Assembly: GCA_026983795.1 (NCBI GenBank)
Contig: JALSTI010000237.1
Coordinates: 1 to 38,491 of the forward strand
Length of the DNA: 38,491 bases
Direction of reading: 5' to 3'
Origin: Melioribacteraceae bacterium
Lineage (GTDB): Bacteria > Bacteroidota > Ignavibacteria > Ignavibacteriales > Melioribacteraceae
Of this stretch, positions 15,204-23,983 are shown piece by piece (the stretch's first letter is position 1; the number at the start of each line of letters is the position of its first letter). Made by a program: the position numbers and the translations under genes. The notes beneath the pieces were generated by a model that saw nothing but the letters and a program-made list of their open reading frames with translations, did not search any database and was not told the DNA's origin.

Positions 15204-17378
15204 TTAAATCAGTCTTAAGTTTGCGAATTTAGCAAGTAATGTTTTCTTACCTTTCTTTTCAAAATTTACGGTAATTTTCATCATATCGCCCGAGCCGTTA
15301 ATTTGTAATATTTTACCTTGCCCAAACAGATCGTGTACTACCCTGCTGCCAACCCTGTATGAACGTCTCTCTTGGTTAAAATCATCGTAACTCTCTTGAT
15401 ACAGTTCGTCGTAATATGATTTTCTCTTTCTTCCGCCTTTTTTAGAACCTGCACCGTTTAATTCGTTATAAGTATCTGGAAGCAATTCTTCTAAAAATCT
15501 GGATTTACTTTGATAAGCAACTTCTCCGAATCTATAACGCGATCTTGCATAAGTTAAAAATACTTTTTCTCTGGCTCTGGTAACAGCAACATAAAACAAT
15601 CTGCGTTCTTCTTCAATTTTAGAATCGGAATCGAATTTCGGATTAAGCGGAAAAATATCCTCTTCGCAACCGGTAATAAACACAATAGGAAATTCGAGCC
15701 CTTTAGCGCTGTGAATGGTCATTAAGGTTACCGTGTTGTCTTTCTCGTCGTAACTGTCGGCTCCCGTTAACAATGAAACCTCGGAAAGGAAATCGTGAAT
15801 AGTAGCGCCTTTATGTTCTTTAGCGTATTCCTGAATTCCTGCTAACAGCTCCTGAACATTTTCGTATCTTACCATAGATTCGGGAGAGTTTTCTTCTTTG
15901 TACATTCTTAAAATTCCCAATTCGTCAACCAAGGCCGAAGTTAATTCCGGCAAGGACAGCTTATCTTTAAGTTCAATATATTTATTAAGGAACAGTTTAA
16001 ATTGTTTAACATTTTTTTGTATTCTTTCTTTAACTTCAATAACTTCAAAAATTCTTGCCATAGTATCAAAAAGAGTAATATTTAATTTTCTTGCAAAAGC
16101 AATCATTTTGCTTATGGAAGTATTACCAATACCTCTTTGCGGAAAATTCATAATTCTCAGTAAACTTTCTTCGTCATTTTGATTTGCCAAAACTCTTAAA
16201 TAAGCAATTAAGTCTTTTACTTCCTTTCGTCTGTAAAATTCAACTCCGCCTATTATCCTGTAAGGGATTTTTTCCCTTCTTAACGCTTCTTCCAAGGCAC
16301 GGGATTGAGAATTAATTCTATATAAAATAGCTATATCTTTAAAAGATAGTTTACGCGACGTAACTTCTTTTTTAATTTGTTTTGCTATTTGAAAAGCTTC
16401 GTCCTTTTCATCCGAACAGCGTAAAATAGTCAGATGCTCACCGTCGTTATTTTCCGTCCATAAAGTTTTTTGAATTTGTTCGGTATTATTTTTAATAACG
16501 GAGTCTGCTGCCGCAAGAATCATTTTTGTCGATCTGTAGTTCTGTTCAAGGCGGAAAACTTTAACCTTCGGAAAGTCTTTTTCAAACTGTAGCATATTTC
16601 TCAGATCTGCTCCGCGCCAACCGTAAATGCTCTGTGCATCGTCGCCAACCACGCAAATTTTTATTCTGCTTGTGGTTAAAAGTTTTAATAATTCGTATTG
16701 GGCTTTATTTGTATCTTGAAACTCATCGACTAAAATAAACTTAAACTGTTTGCGGTATTTTTGAAGTATTCTTAAATGCTTTGAAAACAACTCAATTGGT
16801 TTTAACAATAAATCGTCAAAATCCATTGAATTATTCTCTTTAAGCCTTTTATTATACTCAAGGTAAATCTCCGCTATTTTTCTTTCGATAGGTGATTTTG
16901 CAATATGCTTTCCATATTCTTCCGGATAAATCATTTGGTTTTTAAGAAAGCTGATACGGTGTTGAACGCTGGAAGCCGAAAATTTATCGAAGGAGATATT
17001 CATTGCTTGAATTATATTATTAACTAACGAAACGGAATCTTCCCTATCGTAAATCGAAAAATTCGGTTCATAACCAAGCTTTCCCGCTTCCGCTCTTAAA
17101 ATTCTGGCAAATATCGAATGAAAAGTTCCCATCCAAAGCTTCTTTGCTTTTGCTCCTATTAAACTTATGATACGCTCTTTCATTTCTTGAGCGGCTTTAT
17201 TCGTAAAAGTTAATGCTAATATAGACGACGGGTCGTATCCTTGTTCTATCAGATAAGCAATCTTATAAGTTAATACTCTCGTTTTGCCGGAACCAGCACC
17301 GGCAACTATCATACTTGACGACGATATATGCTTAACCGCTTCAATTTGTACTTCATTTAACTCTTTTTCTAATTTCAC
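15204..17378 (-). CDS. pcrA: UvrD/PcrA-type superfamily 1 DNA helicase
   Basis: A 724-residue 3'-5' DNA helicase for repair and for clearing blocked forks. The Walker A motif GAGSGKT is at about 27-33. Motif II is DEFQDTN, motif III is GDDAQSIYGWRGAD, and later come RLEQNYRS (IV) and the VTLMTIHSAKGLEF and VAVTRAR motifs. The C-terminal domain (about residues 670-724, GSRVVHDLFGQGKI...) is the Tudor-like fold that contacts RNA polymerase in PcrA/UvrD. The start is GTG at 17378 with AGAGG at good spacing; no ATG fits as well. UvrD and PcrA cannot be separated by eye, and the symbol is chosen on the tail domain. About 200 bases upstream are non-coding with no recognised elements. Confidence 0.94.
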   Translation of the reverse strand: MKLEKELNEVQIEAVKHISSSSMIVAGAGSGKTRVLTYKIAYLIEQGYDPSSILALTFTNKAAQEMKERIISLIGAKAKKLWMGTFHSIFARILRAEAGKLGYEPNFSIYDREDSVSLVNNIIQAMNISFDKFSASSVQHRISFLKNQMIYPEEYGKHIAKSPIERKIAEIYLEYNKRLKENNSMDFDDLLLKPIELFSKHLRILQKYRKQFKFILVDEFQDTNKAQYELLKLLTTSRIKICVVGDDAQSIYGWRGADLRNMLQFEKDFPKVKVFRLEQNYRSTKMILAAADSVIKNNTEQIQKTLWTENNDGEHLTILRCSDEKDEAFQIAKQIKKEVTSRKLSFKDIAILYRINSQSRALEEALRREKIPYRIIGGVEFYRRKEVKDLIAYLRVLANQNDEESLLRIMNFPQRGIGNTSISKMIAFARKLNITLFDTMARIFEVIEVKERIQKNVKQFKLFLNKYIELKDKLSLPELTSALVDELGILRMYKEENSPESMVRYENVQELLAGIQEYAKEHKGATIHDFLSEVSLLTGADSYDEKDNTVTLMTIHSAKGLEFPIVFITGCEEDIFPLNPKFDSDSKIEEERRLFYVAVTRAREKVFLTYARSRYRFGEVAYQSKSRFLEELLPDTYNELNGAGSKKGGRKRKSYYDELYQESYDDFNQERRSYRVGSRVVHDLFGQGKILQINGSGDMMKITVNFEKKGKKTLLAKFANLRLI

Positions 17379-17579
17379 AACAACCTCTTATTTTTTTAGA
17401 ATTGCAAAGATAATAATTACGGTTTGGAAATCCAAAATATTAAGTTTTTTAACTGTGTAAATTTGATTCATTCCTTGCTTTTATCTTAAAGTAATTGTGT
17501 AGAAAGATATCAGGGTAAGGTAATAAAACCAACAAATTGGGTCCGGATTGATTTTACAATAAAATCCCAAGTGAATTTG

Positions 17580-18329
17580 TTAATCATTAATAACTTTTGT
17601 TTTGTATAGTTTTACCGGAGCAAGTTTTTTATTTCTTATTCTCATGTTCAAAAATTCAACACCCATCGAAAATGCCATGGAAAAATAAATATATCCTTTC
17701 GGAATATGAAAATTAAACCCTTCGCCCAATAAAGACACGCCGACTAAAATTAAAAAACTTAAAGCTAACATTTTTATAGTAGGGTGATGATCTACAAACT
17801 CACCAATAGCTTTGGCTGCGAACATCATTATAGCTACTGCAATTATTATTGCAATAATCATCACAATTAAGTCTTCGGCTAAACCTACTGCGGTAATAAC
17901 CGAATCGAGCGAAAAAACTACATCCAAAACAGCTATTTGTATTAAAACACCAAATAATTTTGCCGATTTATGGGATTTTATGGTTTCATTCTCTACTTCC
18001 AAACTATTGTGAATTTCATGAGTAGACTTCGCAATCAAAAACAATCCGCCGACAATAAGAATAATATCCCTACTTGAAAATGAAAAAGGACCGATGCTCA
18101 AAAGCGGATTAGTTAATTTCATTACCCACGCAATTGAAATCAGGAGCAAAATTCTTGTAATCATTGCCAAACCCAATCCCAAAACTCTGGCTTTATTTCT
18201 TTTTGCTTCGTGAACTCTTCCGGCAATAATTGAGATAAAAATTATATTGTCAATACCCAACACAATTTCCAAAACAGTTAAAGTTGCCAAAGCAATCCAT
18301 GCTTCGGGTGAAGTTATCCAGCTAAACAT
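17580..18329 (-). CDS. TerC family integral membrane protein
   Basis: A 249-residue TerC/YkoY-type membrane protein with about seven helices. The conserved acidic segments are present: EIVLGIDNIIF at residues 21-31 and AVLDVVFSLDSVITAVGLA in the second half, the repeats thought to bind a metal ion. Members of this family have been linked to Mn2+ export or metallation of secreted enzymes, and originally to tellurite resistance. No tellurite genes are nearby, so metal homeostasis is the better guess. The ATG at 18329 has AAAGG upstream. It lies 76 bases after the aminopeptidase stop on the same strand and might be a separate unit. Confidence 0.92.
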   Translation of the reverse strand: MFSWITSPEAWIALATLTVLEIVLGIDNIIFISIIAGRVHEAKRNKARVLGLGLAMITRILLLISIAWVMKLTNPLLSIGPFSFSSRDIILIVGGLFLIAKSTHEIHNSLEVENETIKSHKSAKLFGVLIQIAVLDVVFSLDSVITAVGLAEDLIVMIIAIIIAVAIMMFAAKAIGEFVDHHPTIKMLALSFLILVGVSLLGEGFNFHIPKGYIYFSMAFSMGVEFLNMRIRNKKLAPVKLYKTKVIND

Positions 18330-18405
18330 AATTTACCTTTGTTATTTTACAAAACATGTTATTTTAACTACGGAGTGAACTCTAAATAAAAGAAGGCGAT
18401 ATTCA

Positions 18406-19365
18406 TTAAAATAATAATTTACCTCTTTTCATAATCATTTTGTTATCAAAATAAACGGTTGGAAATTTAATGACGCCGTCCACGTGTATCGGGACGTAGA
18501 CTTTTCCACCCATAGATTTATTATTACCAAGCGCAATATGAACCGTACCTAATTTTTTTTCATCTTCAAGCAATAATCCGCTTAATTTTACCTTATCGTT
18601 AGTGCCTATTCCAATTTCGGCAATATTCCTTGCCTTTTTACCGAATTTATCCAGCATTTTAATTAAAGCTTTAGCTTCTTTTCCTCCGGTTATTTCCGTT
18701 GCATAACCTTTTGTCACTTTTATTTCAATGGGAGTTTTTAGCATTCCTATTCCCGCAAAGGAACCGTCGGCAACAAACACACCTTCAGTTTTCCCTTCGA
18801 GAGGTGCGGCAAAAGCTTCGCCGGTGGGTAAATTTCCGCTTTCCCCTTTTTTATGAAACAGGCCTTTACTCGGAATCGGAGTTCTTCCGGTTATATCCAT
18901 AGTTATATCGGTACCTTTGGAGGTAACAACTCTTATCTTCTTAGTCTTACTCATTAGTTTTGTTAATTTTAGCGTAAGGGCAGCTATTTTATTATAATCT
19001 GCATTCAATCCTCTCACCATAACATCCTTTGTAATTCCGGGCAACGTAGCAATTCTTTTTCCTTTAGAAGAGGCGTTAATTCTTGCTTTTGTATGGGTTA
19101 GTGATTTGGTTGTGGGACAAAGAATAACATCGGCATTTAGCATTGCATTGGCAATAAAGTCAGGAGGTTCTTGTCCGTTTACATCAAGGGATTTCATTTC
19201 AAGGTAAAAAGATTCGTGTCCCAAACGCAAAGAATTTTTATATAGCGCATACCCAATTTCCCTTTTATTTTCATCGGTAATAATTAAAACTCTTTCATTC
19301 TTTTTTGTGCCCATACAATCTTTAATAGCTATGATTGCGGCTTTATCGAGTTTGGTAAGCGCCAT
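18406..19365 (-). CDS. Aminopeptidase, M29-like
   Basis: A 319-residue protein resembling thermophilic M29 metallo-aminopeptidases (AmpS/PepS), which remove N-terminal residues from peptides. Ligand candidates line up with the family: Glu183 in NLPTGE, Glu250 in IAEIGIGTN, His276 in TVHIALG, and His294 and Asp296 in PIHVDGV. It is shorter than the usual 400 or so residues, and the missing part is mainly N-terminal. No signal peptide is seen, so it should be cytosolic. Its Shine-Dalgarno AGGAG overlaps the TAG stop of the preceding outer-membrane-type gene, which implies coupled translation. With the OPT and MFS transporters upstream it may belong to a peptide-use group. Confidence 0.78.
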   Translation of the reverse strand: MALTKLDKAAIIAIKDCMGTKKNERVLIITDENKREIGYALYKNSLRLGHESFYLEMKSLDVNGQEPPDFIANAMLNADVILCPTTKSLTHTKARINASSKGKRIATLPGITKDVMVRGLNADYNKIAALTLKLTKLMSKTKKIRVVTSKGTDITMDITGRTPIPSKGLFHKKGESGNLPTGEAFAAPLEGKTEGVFVADGSFAGIGMLKTPIEIKVTKGYATEITGGKEAKALIKMLDKFGKKARNIAEIGIGTNDKVKLSGLLLEDEKKLGTVHIALGNNKSMGGKVYVPIHVDGVIKFPTVYFDNKMIMKRGKLLF

Positions 19366-19373
19366 AAAAACTC

Positions 19374-20102
19374 CTATAATGGAAATCCCACATTAAGTTG
19401 AACATCGGCTCCAAAACCGCCTTGGTTAATGTAACTATTATTAATATTGGAAAATAAGTCGCCATTTTTATCCGGGACCATTTCTTTAATTTCCATTTTA
19501 TGATAAAATGCCGTCCCTTCTATACTAACATAATCTCGTATAAGATGTAAAATTATTCCCGTTCCAACGTAATATCCGATATCGATTTTCGGGTTATCGA
19601 AACGGATTTTACTAAGTTCTTTACCATCCTGTGTAATTTTATTTTCCAAACTTGATTTAAAGAAAGTAACCCCGCCCTCAACAATTTTGAAATCTAAAAA
19701 ATTGAACAACGGTATACCAAAATCAACACCAACACCCCAGTGGTTTAGTTTAAGCGTATAAGATTCTTGAGTAGCGCCTTGCGATTGATTGGTAAAAATT
19801 TTATTCTCTTCTTTCAAAAATTGATAGAAAGCTTTTGCCGTAAGAAAATATCCGGTAAAGTTAGCTCTAAAGATATTTGCGCCAACTTTGAATCCTTTTC
19901 CTTGTTTGAATTTTAGCCTGTCGTTACTAAACTTGAACTGATCCCTAAATAATTTTACGGCGTTATTAACCCCTTCAGCTTTGTATTGTTGAATAGTATA
20001 GCCGCCAAAAGCACCGCTAAAGCCCAAACATCCGAACCCGCAGCTTTGTGCGTTGAGGAAATAGGCTGTAAAAAAGAAAAGAATAACTATTTTTAGTTTC
20101 AT
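19374..20102 (-). CDS. Secreted protein, probable outer membrane beta-barrel
   Basis: I do not recognise a named family. The 242-residue protein starts with a clear signal peptide (MKLKIVILFFFTAYFLNAQS, cleavage after about residue 18 or 19). The rest alternates short polar and aromatic strands rich in Gly, Phe and Tyr and ends with VQLNVGFPL, in the manner of small outer-membrane barrels. Two cysteines follow the signal (CGFGC). It has no long hydrophobic helix. It is 45 bases after the PqqD-like gene and its stop codon forms part of the aminopeptidase ribosome-binding site, so it is probably co-transcribed with them. A structural or porin-like role is inference. Confidence 0.7.
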   Translation of the reverse strand: MKLKIVILFFFTAYFLNAQSCGFGCLGFSGAFGGYTIQQYKAEGVNNAVKLFRDQFKFSNDRLKFKQGKGFKVGANIFRANFTGYFLTAKAFYQFLKEENKIFTNQSQGATQESYTLKLNHWGVGVDFGIPLFNFLDFKIVEGGVTFFKSSLENKITQDGKELSKIRFDNPKIDIGYYVGTGIILHLIRDYVSIEGTAFYHKMEIKEMVPDKNGDLFSNINNSYINQGGFGADVQLNVGFPL

Positions 20103-20147
20103 AACAGATGAAATATTTTATATGCAAAAATATAAAAATTATATTAA

Positions 20148-20489
20148 CTATTCCGATTTTGTCTTGATGAATAACTGCACCAACTTAGTATTTGCCATTT
20201 GATTAATAAACAACGGTACTCTTTGGTCGGCCGGTTCTATTTTATCTGAAAATTCATTTTTAGCCATTTTGATTATATCTTCAACAGTTTTGGTTCCATC
20301 GCATAGAAGCCAAATAAAAGAGCCGATTTCATCCAAATCAATTTTTTGCGGTTTGTTTCCCCAACCGGAAGAGAAAAGTTTTTCAAAAAAATTAAGTTTT
20401 TCTTTTTTAAATAAAACAGTAATCTTGCCTTCATTATTAATAAATTCGCATTTTCTTACGGGATAAGTTGTTAAAATATCATTATTCAT
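20148..20489 (-). CDS. PqqD-like protein
   Basis: A 113-residue protein whose middle part (DLDEIGSFIWLLCDGTKTVEDI, written here in two parts: DLDEIGSFIW at about 52-61 and LLCDGTKTVEDI after it) matches the PqqD/RRE winged-helix pattern, followed by a helical half. PqqD-type domains bind leader peptides for radical-SAM or other peptide-modifying enzymes, but many lone members in Bacteroidota-like genomes have no known role. No radical-SAM enzyme or precursor peptide was found nearby. The start ATG overlaps the stop of the MFS gene in an ATGA arrangement, so the two are made together. The N-terminal 45 or so residues look like an extra strand-rich region not typical of PqqD. Confidence 0.75.
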   Translation of the reverse strand: MNNDILTTYPVRKCEFINNEGKITVLFKKEKLNFFEKLFSSGWGNKPQKIDLDEIGSFIWLLCDGTKTVEDIIKMAKNEFSDKIEPADQRVPLFINQMANTKLVQLFIKTKSE

Positions 20490-21775
20490 GCTTGCGCTTC
20501 CTTAATTCCCACTTCCAGCCCATGTCCATCCGGACCCAATTCACTTTTTCTTAATAGATAAGCAAAAATCAACCCGAAAAACCCAAGTGTAGAAAATATC
20601 CACATTCCAAGTGTATACCCGCCGGAAATATCGTTTGCCCAACCTATCATAAAATTAAATGCTGCCAGTCCTATATTTTGTATCAGAGTCATTAAACCGT
20701 AAGCAGTACCCAACTTAGCTTCATCTACAATTATTGCAACCGAGGGCCACATTACTGCGGGAATAAGCGAAAAGGCTATACCCATCATAGCCATTGGAAT
20801 ATATAATGAAATTTTGGTATATGCCATCATTAAATAAACCGGGACCAATAACGCAGAACCGATCATCATCATCAACGAACGTTTGCCAATATAGTCGGAT
20901 AACAAACCGAAAAGCGGCGAGAAGACCATTGCAAAAACTTTTAGCATACTTAGTTGAAATCCGCCGGCTGATCTTGATACATGATGAACATCAATAAAAA
21001 ATTTAACTGCAAAGGTTTCGAACGGAAAAATAGCCGAATAAAAAGTAACGCATAATAAAACAATGTACCAGAAAGATTTACTAAAAGAAAATATTTGTTT
21101 GAAATTAAATTCGTCTTGTTTCGGTACCGGACGCATAGTATAATTTTTTTCTGCATACACGTCCATTCCCCAGTAAATAACCACGGAAGCTAACGAGAGA
21201 GTTGCGGCAAATACTGTGATTAACAGCGGTCCTTGCCAGTTGCTATACAAACTTTTTGCCCATGTTGGGGAATTAAGCGCGGCGAAGGAACCGAGTCTTG
21301 CAATTGTTAAGTTTAACCCGAATGCAAAAGAAAGTTCCTTACCTTTGAACCATCTTCCCATTATGGTTGTAATAGCCACAATCATCGATTCGGCGCCAAG
21401 ACCAAACACCAAACGACCAACCGCCATCCAGAATAATTCGCCGCCGGAAAATGCAGTAATAGAAGCGCCCACCAAGCAAAGCGCCGTGAAAACAAATGTC
21501 GAGATTCTTGTTCCTACCCTGTCGATAATAATTCCGCCGATAAGAACCATAAAAATATTCGGTACACTATAAATTCCTACAAGCAGCCCGATATCCGAAT
21601 CCTTAAATCCAAGTTGTTTGGAAAGTACATCTGCAAGCGGAGAAATACTATCGTAGATATAATAATTCCCGAACATTGCAAGGCTGACAAAAATCAATAT
21701 TAACCAACGATAATATTTAGCCGGTTCGGGTTTAACCGGAGAAACTTCTGATAATGAATTTTTCAATTTTTCCAT
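20486..21775 (-). CDS. MFS transporter
   Basis: A 429-residue major facilitator with 12 predicted helices. The loop between helices 2 and 3 reads GGIIIDRVGTRIS, the usual MFS signature. The segment SDIGLLVGIYSVPNIFMVLIGG resembles, from memory, the MFSD1-like group, some of which carry dipeptides; nitrate or organic acid transport cannot be excluded. The C-terminal tail is short and hydrophilic. The start ATG at 21775 lacks a clear Shine-Dalgarno. It overlaps the PqqD-like gene by four bases and follows the OPT transporter after an 84-base gap that contains a terminator-like hairpin, so it may have its own promoter. Confidence 0.88.
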   Translation of the reverse strand: MEKLKNSLSEVSPVKPEPAKYYRWLILIFVSLAMFGNYYIYDSISPLADVLSKQLGFKDSDIGLLVGIYSVPNIFMVLIGGIIIDRVGTRISTFVFTALCLVGASITAFSGGELFWMAVGRLVFGLGAESMIVAITTIMGRWFKGKELSFAFGLNLTIARLGSFAALNSPTWAKSLYSNWQGPLLITVFAATLSLASVVIYWGMDVYAEKNYTMRPVPKQDEFNFKQIFSFSKSFWYIVLLCVTFYSAIFPFETFAVKFFIDVHHVSRSAGGFQLSMLKVFAMVFSPLFGLLSDYIGKRSLMMMIGSALLVPVYLMMAYTKISLYIPMAMMGIAFSLIPAVMWPSVAIIVDEAKLGTAYGLMTLIQNIGLAAFNFMIGWANDISGGYTLGMWIFSTLGFFGLIFAYLLRKSELGPDGHGLEVGIKEAQA

Positions 21776-21783
21776 TTATTATT

Positions 21784-21845
21784 TAAAAACAAGGCCACCT
21801 CATTTCAAACAATTAAAAATCAAAAATTAAAAATTAAGGTGACCT
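21784..21845 (-). terminator. Terminator-like hairpin after the OPT gene
   Basis: In the minus direction AGGTCACCT (21845-21837) pairs with AGGTGGCCT (21800-21792), nine pairs including one G-U, around a long A/T-rich loop, and is followed by TGTTTTT. It starts 14 bases past the OPT stop. The 36-base loop is long for an intrinsic terminator. Confidence 0.5.
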
Positions 21846-21859
21846 AAAAATTCTTTAGT

Positions 21860-23878
21860 TTACTTTAAGTTTATTTTATCAGTATGAATAGTATTCTTTT
21901 TAACATTCATCATTTCTTTTAAGGGATATTTAATAAGCACATATCCAAGAATAATAAAGACAACAATTCCAAGAGACCAATAACCATCAAAATCAGCCGG
22001 TAATCCAAACGTAGTTTTTAGATTTATTCCGGCACCCACGAATGCAGCGAGGATTATTCCCACAAGAGCTTCCCCGGCTACTAAACCAGATGCCAATAGC
22101 AGTCCCGTATTATCAATGGCTTCCCTTTCCGCATCGCTTTCTATTTTTTTAGCAGCCATTTTATCGACTATATATTTTATTAATCCACCTACAAATATTG
22201 CGAAAGTAGTATTAAAAGGTAAATACATACCGACGGCAATCAACATAGGAGAAGGGGCTTTGATAAGTATTAAACCGAGGGCAAAAAACATTCCCGCAAT
22301 TACCAAAGGCCAAGCCATTTCCCCGCTTATAATTCCTTTGCTTATCATTGCCATTAATCCGGCTTGAGGAGCTGGCAGAGCGTCGCTGCCAATACCGTTT
22401 GCATTATTAAGTAAAATAATAGGATAAATTAAAATCAGCGAAGCAAATACAACTCCAATCATTTCTCCTAATTCCATTTTCCAAGGTGTACCGCCAAGCA
22501 TTTGTCCTATTTTCAAATCTTGCATCATATCTCCTGATACACCGGCAACAACACAAACTACCGAAGCGACAGCCAATGCGGCGGTAACTCCGGGATCTCC
22601 TTTCATTCCGACAAGTACCATCAATACAGCGGCAATTAACAGAGTGGAAAGCGTTAAACCGGAAATAGGATTTGACGAGCTGCCTATTAATCCCACTAAG
22701 TACCCGGCAACGGCTGCAAATACGAGTGCAGCAATTGCCATTACAACTGCAGATAGAACAGACACGCCAACATTATGAGTAAAAATATTATAGACTATAA
22801 TCATTGCAAAAATTAACACACCAACGGCTACCAAAATAGAACCGAAAGGCAAATCTTTTTCCGTTCTAAGTTCTTTTTCGCCGGTAGCGTCTTTCGCTTT
22901 TCCTAAATCTTTTATCCCCTTGCCAATTCCTTCCATTAAGCTGTTACGCATTTGAAACAGCGTATAAAAAGCGCCCACCAACATTCCGCCTACAGCAACC
23001 GGTTTAACCGTTGCATCATAAGCGGCTTTTGCAACTTGAGTCCAATTATTGCCGCCTGCCGTAAAATCTATAACATTATTATACATTAAGAAAATTACGA
23101 TTGGCATAAGAAAAACCCAACCGAATATTCCCCCTGAAAATGTAATTGCAGACAATCTGAAACCGATTATATAACCGACTCCTAAAAATGCGGGTGAAGA
23201 AGCAGGGCTTTCAACAACCATTCCACCTTTCTGCTTAATTGATGTTATTATTTCCCCCGAACTGTTTAATAAATTTATTTTTGATAATCCGAATTGCCAG
23301 AAGCCTCTTACGGAATCTTTTATAACCGTAATTCCATTAGGATTTTTAAATATCTCTATTAAGGAACCCAAGCCTAAAGTGGCAACTACATATTTAGCGC
23401 CGCTTTTTCCGCCTTGTCCGGCTTTCACAATTTCCGTACAAGCTTGGCTTTCGGGAAATGGAAGGGTGGAATCTTGAACTAATGTTTTTCTTAATAATGT
23501 AATTAACAAAACGCCTAACACACCACCAACAAGCATTAGAAGAGTACTTTCCCAATAATTAAATTCGGTCCAAACCCCGCTCATAACAAATGCAGGAATT
23601 GTAAATATAGCTCCAGCGGCAAGCGCTTCACCAACAGAAGCGGTTGTTCTTGCTATATTTTCTTCTAGAATTGTGCCTTTAAAAATCCTTAATACCGCCA
23701 TAGCTATTACTGCAGCCGGAAACGTTGCCGCTACTGTCATTCCGGCTTTTAGTCCTAAATAAACATTAGCGGAACCGAGTATCATTGCCAGAACAACACC
23801 GAGCGTTAAAGATTTAAATGTTAATTCTTTCATTTCCTTTTCAGGCGGGACGTACGGTTTAAATTTTTGATCAGCCAA
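21860..23878 (-). CDS. OPT family oligopeptide transporter
   Basis: A 672-residue inner-membrane transporter of the OPT superfamily, with about 14-16 hydrophobic segments. Family signatures include NVYLGLKAGMTVAATFPAAV near the N-terminus and PFPESQACTEIVKAGQGG at about residues 143-160. Bacterial OPT proteins are proton-coupled and take up short peptides, or metal-chelator complexes in the YSL branch. Peptides fit the neighbouring aminopeptidase, but the sequence does not decide it. The start is a TTG at 23878 supported by GGAGG at seven-base spacing. The first internal ATG lies after a conserved basic N-terminus and is less likely. Confidence 0.92.
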   Translation of the reverse strand: MADQKFKPYVPPEKEMKELTFKSLTLGVVLAMILGSANVYLGLKAGMTVAATFPAAVIAMAVLRIFKGTILEENIARTTASVGEALAAGAIFTIPAFVMSGVWTEFNYWESTLLMLVGGVLGVLLITLLRKTLVQDSTLPFPESQACTEIVKAGQGGKSGAKYVVATLGLGSLIEIFKNPNGITVIKDSVRGFWQFGLSKINLLNSSGEIITSIKQKGGMVVESPASSPAFLGVGYIIGFRLSAITFSGGIFGWVFLMPIVIFLMYNNVIDFTAGGNNWTQVAKAAYDATVKPVAVGGMLVGAFYTLFQMRNSLMEGIGKGIKDLGKAKDATGEKELRTEKDLPFGSILVAVGVLIFAMIIVYNIFTHNVGVSVLSAVVMAIAALVFAAVAGYLVGLIGSSSNPISGLTLSTLLIAAVLMVLVGMKGDPGVTAALAVASVVCVVAGVSGDMMQDLKIGQMLGGTPWKMELGEMIGVVFASLILIYPIILLNNANGIGSDALPAPQAGLMAMISKGIISGEMAWPLVIAGMFFALGLILIKAPSPMLIAVGMYLPFNTTFAIFVGGLIKYIVDKMAAKKIESDAEREAIDNTGLLLASGLVAGEALVGIILAAFVGAGINLKTTFGLPADFDGYWSLGIVVFIILGYVLIKYPLKEMMNVKKNTIHTDKINLK

Positions 23879-23983
23879 GATTAACCTCCAGATTATTGGT
23901 AAAGGAAAAATTCAACTTATAAATGGAAAACTTAATAATCAAGCTATTTTTTATACTAATTCTTTACCGATTAAGAATAATAA

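Noticed and set aside
21811-21836. Short A/T repeat (AAAAATTAA-like units)
   Set aside because: It is low-complexity sequence in the loop of the hairpin after the OPT gene and not a defined repeat.
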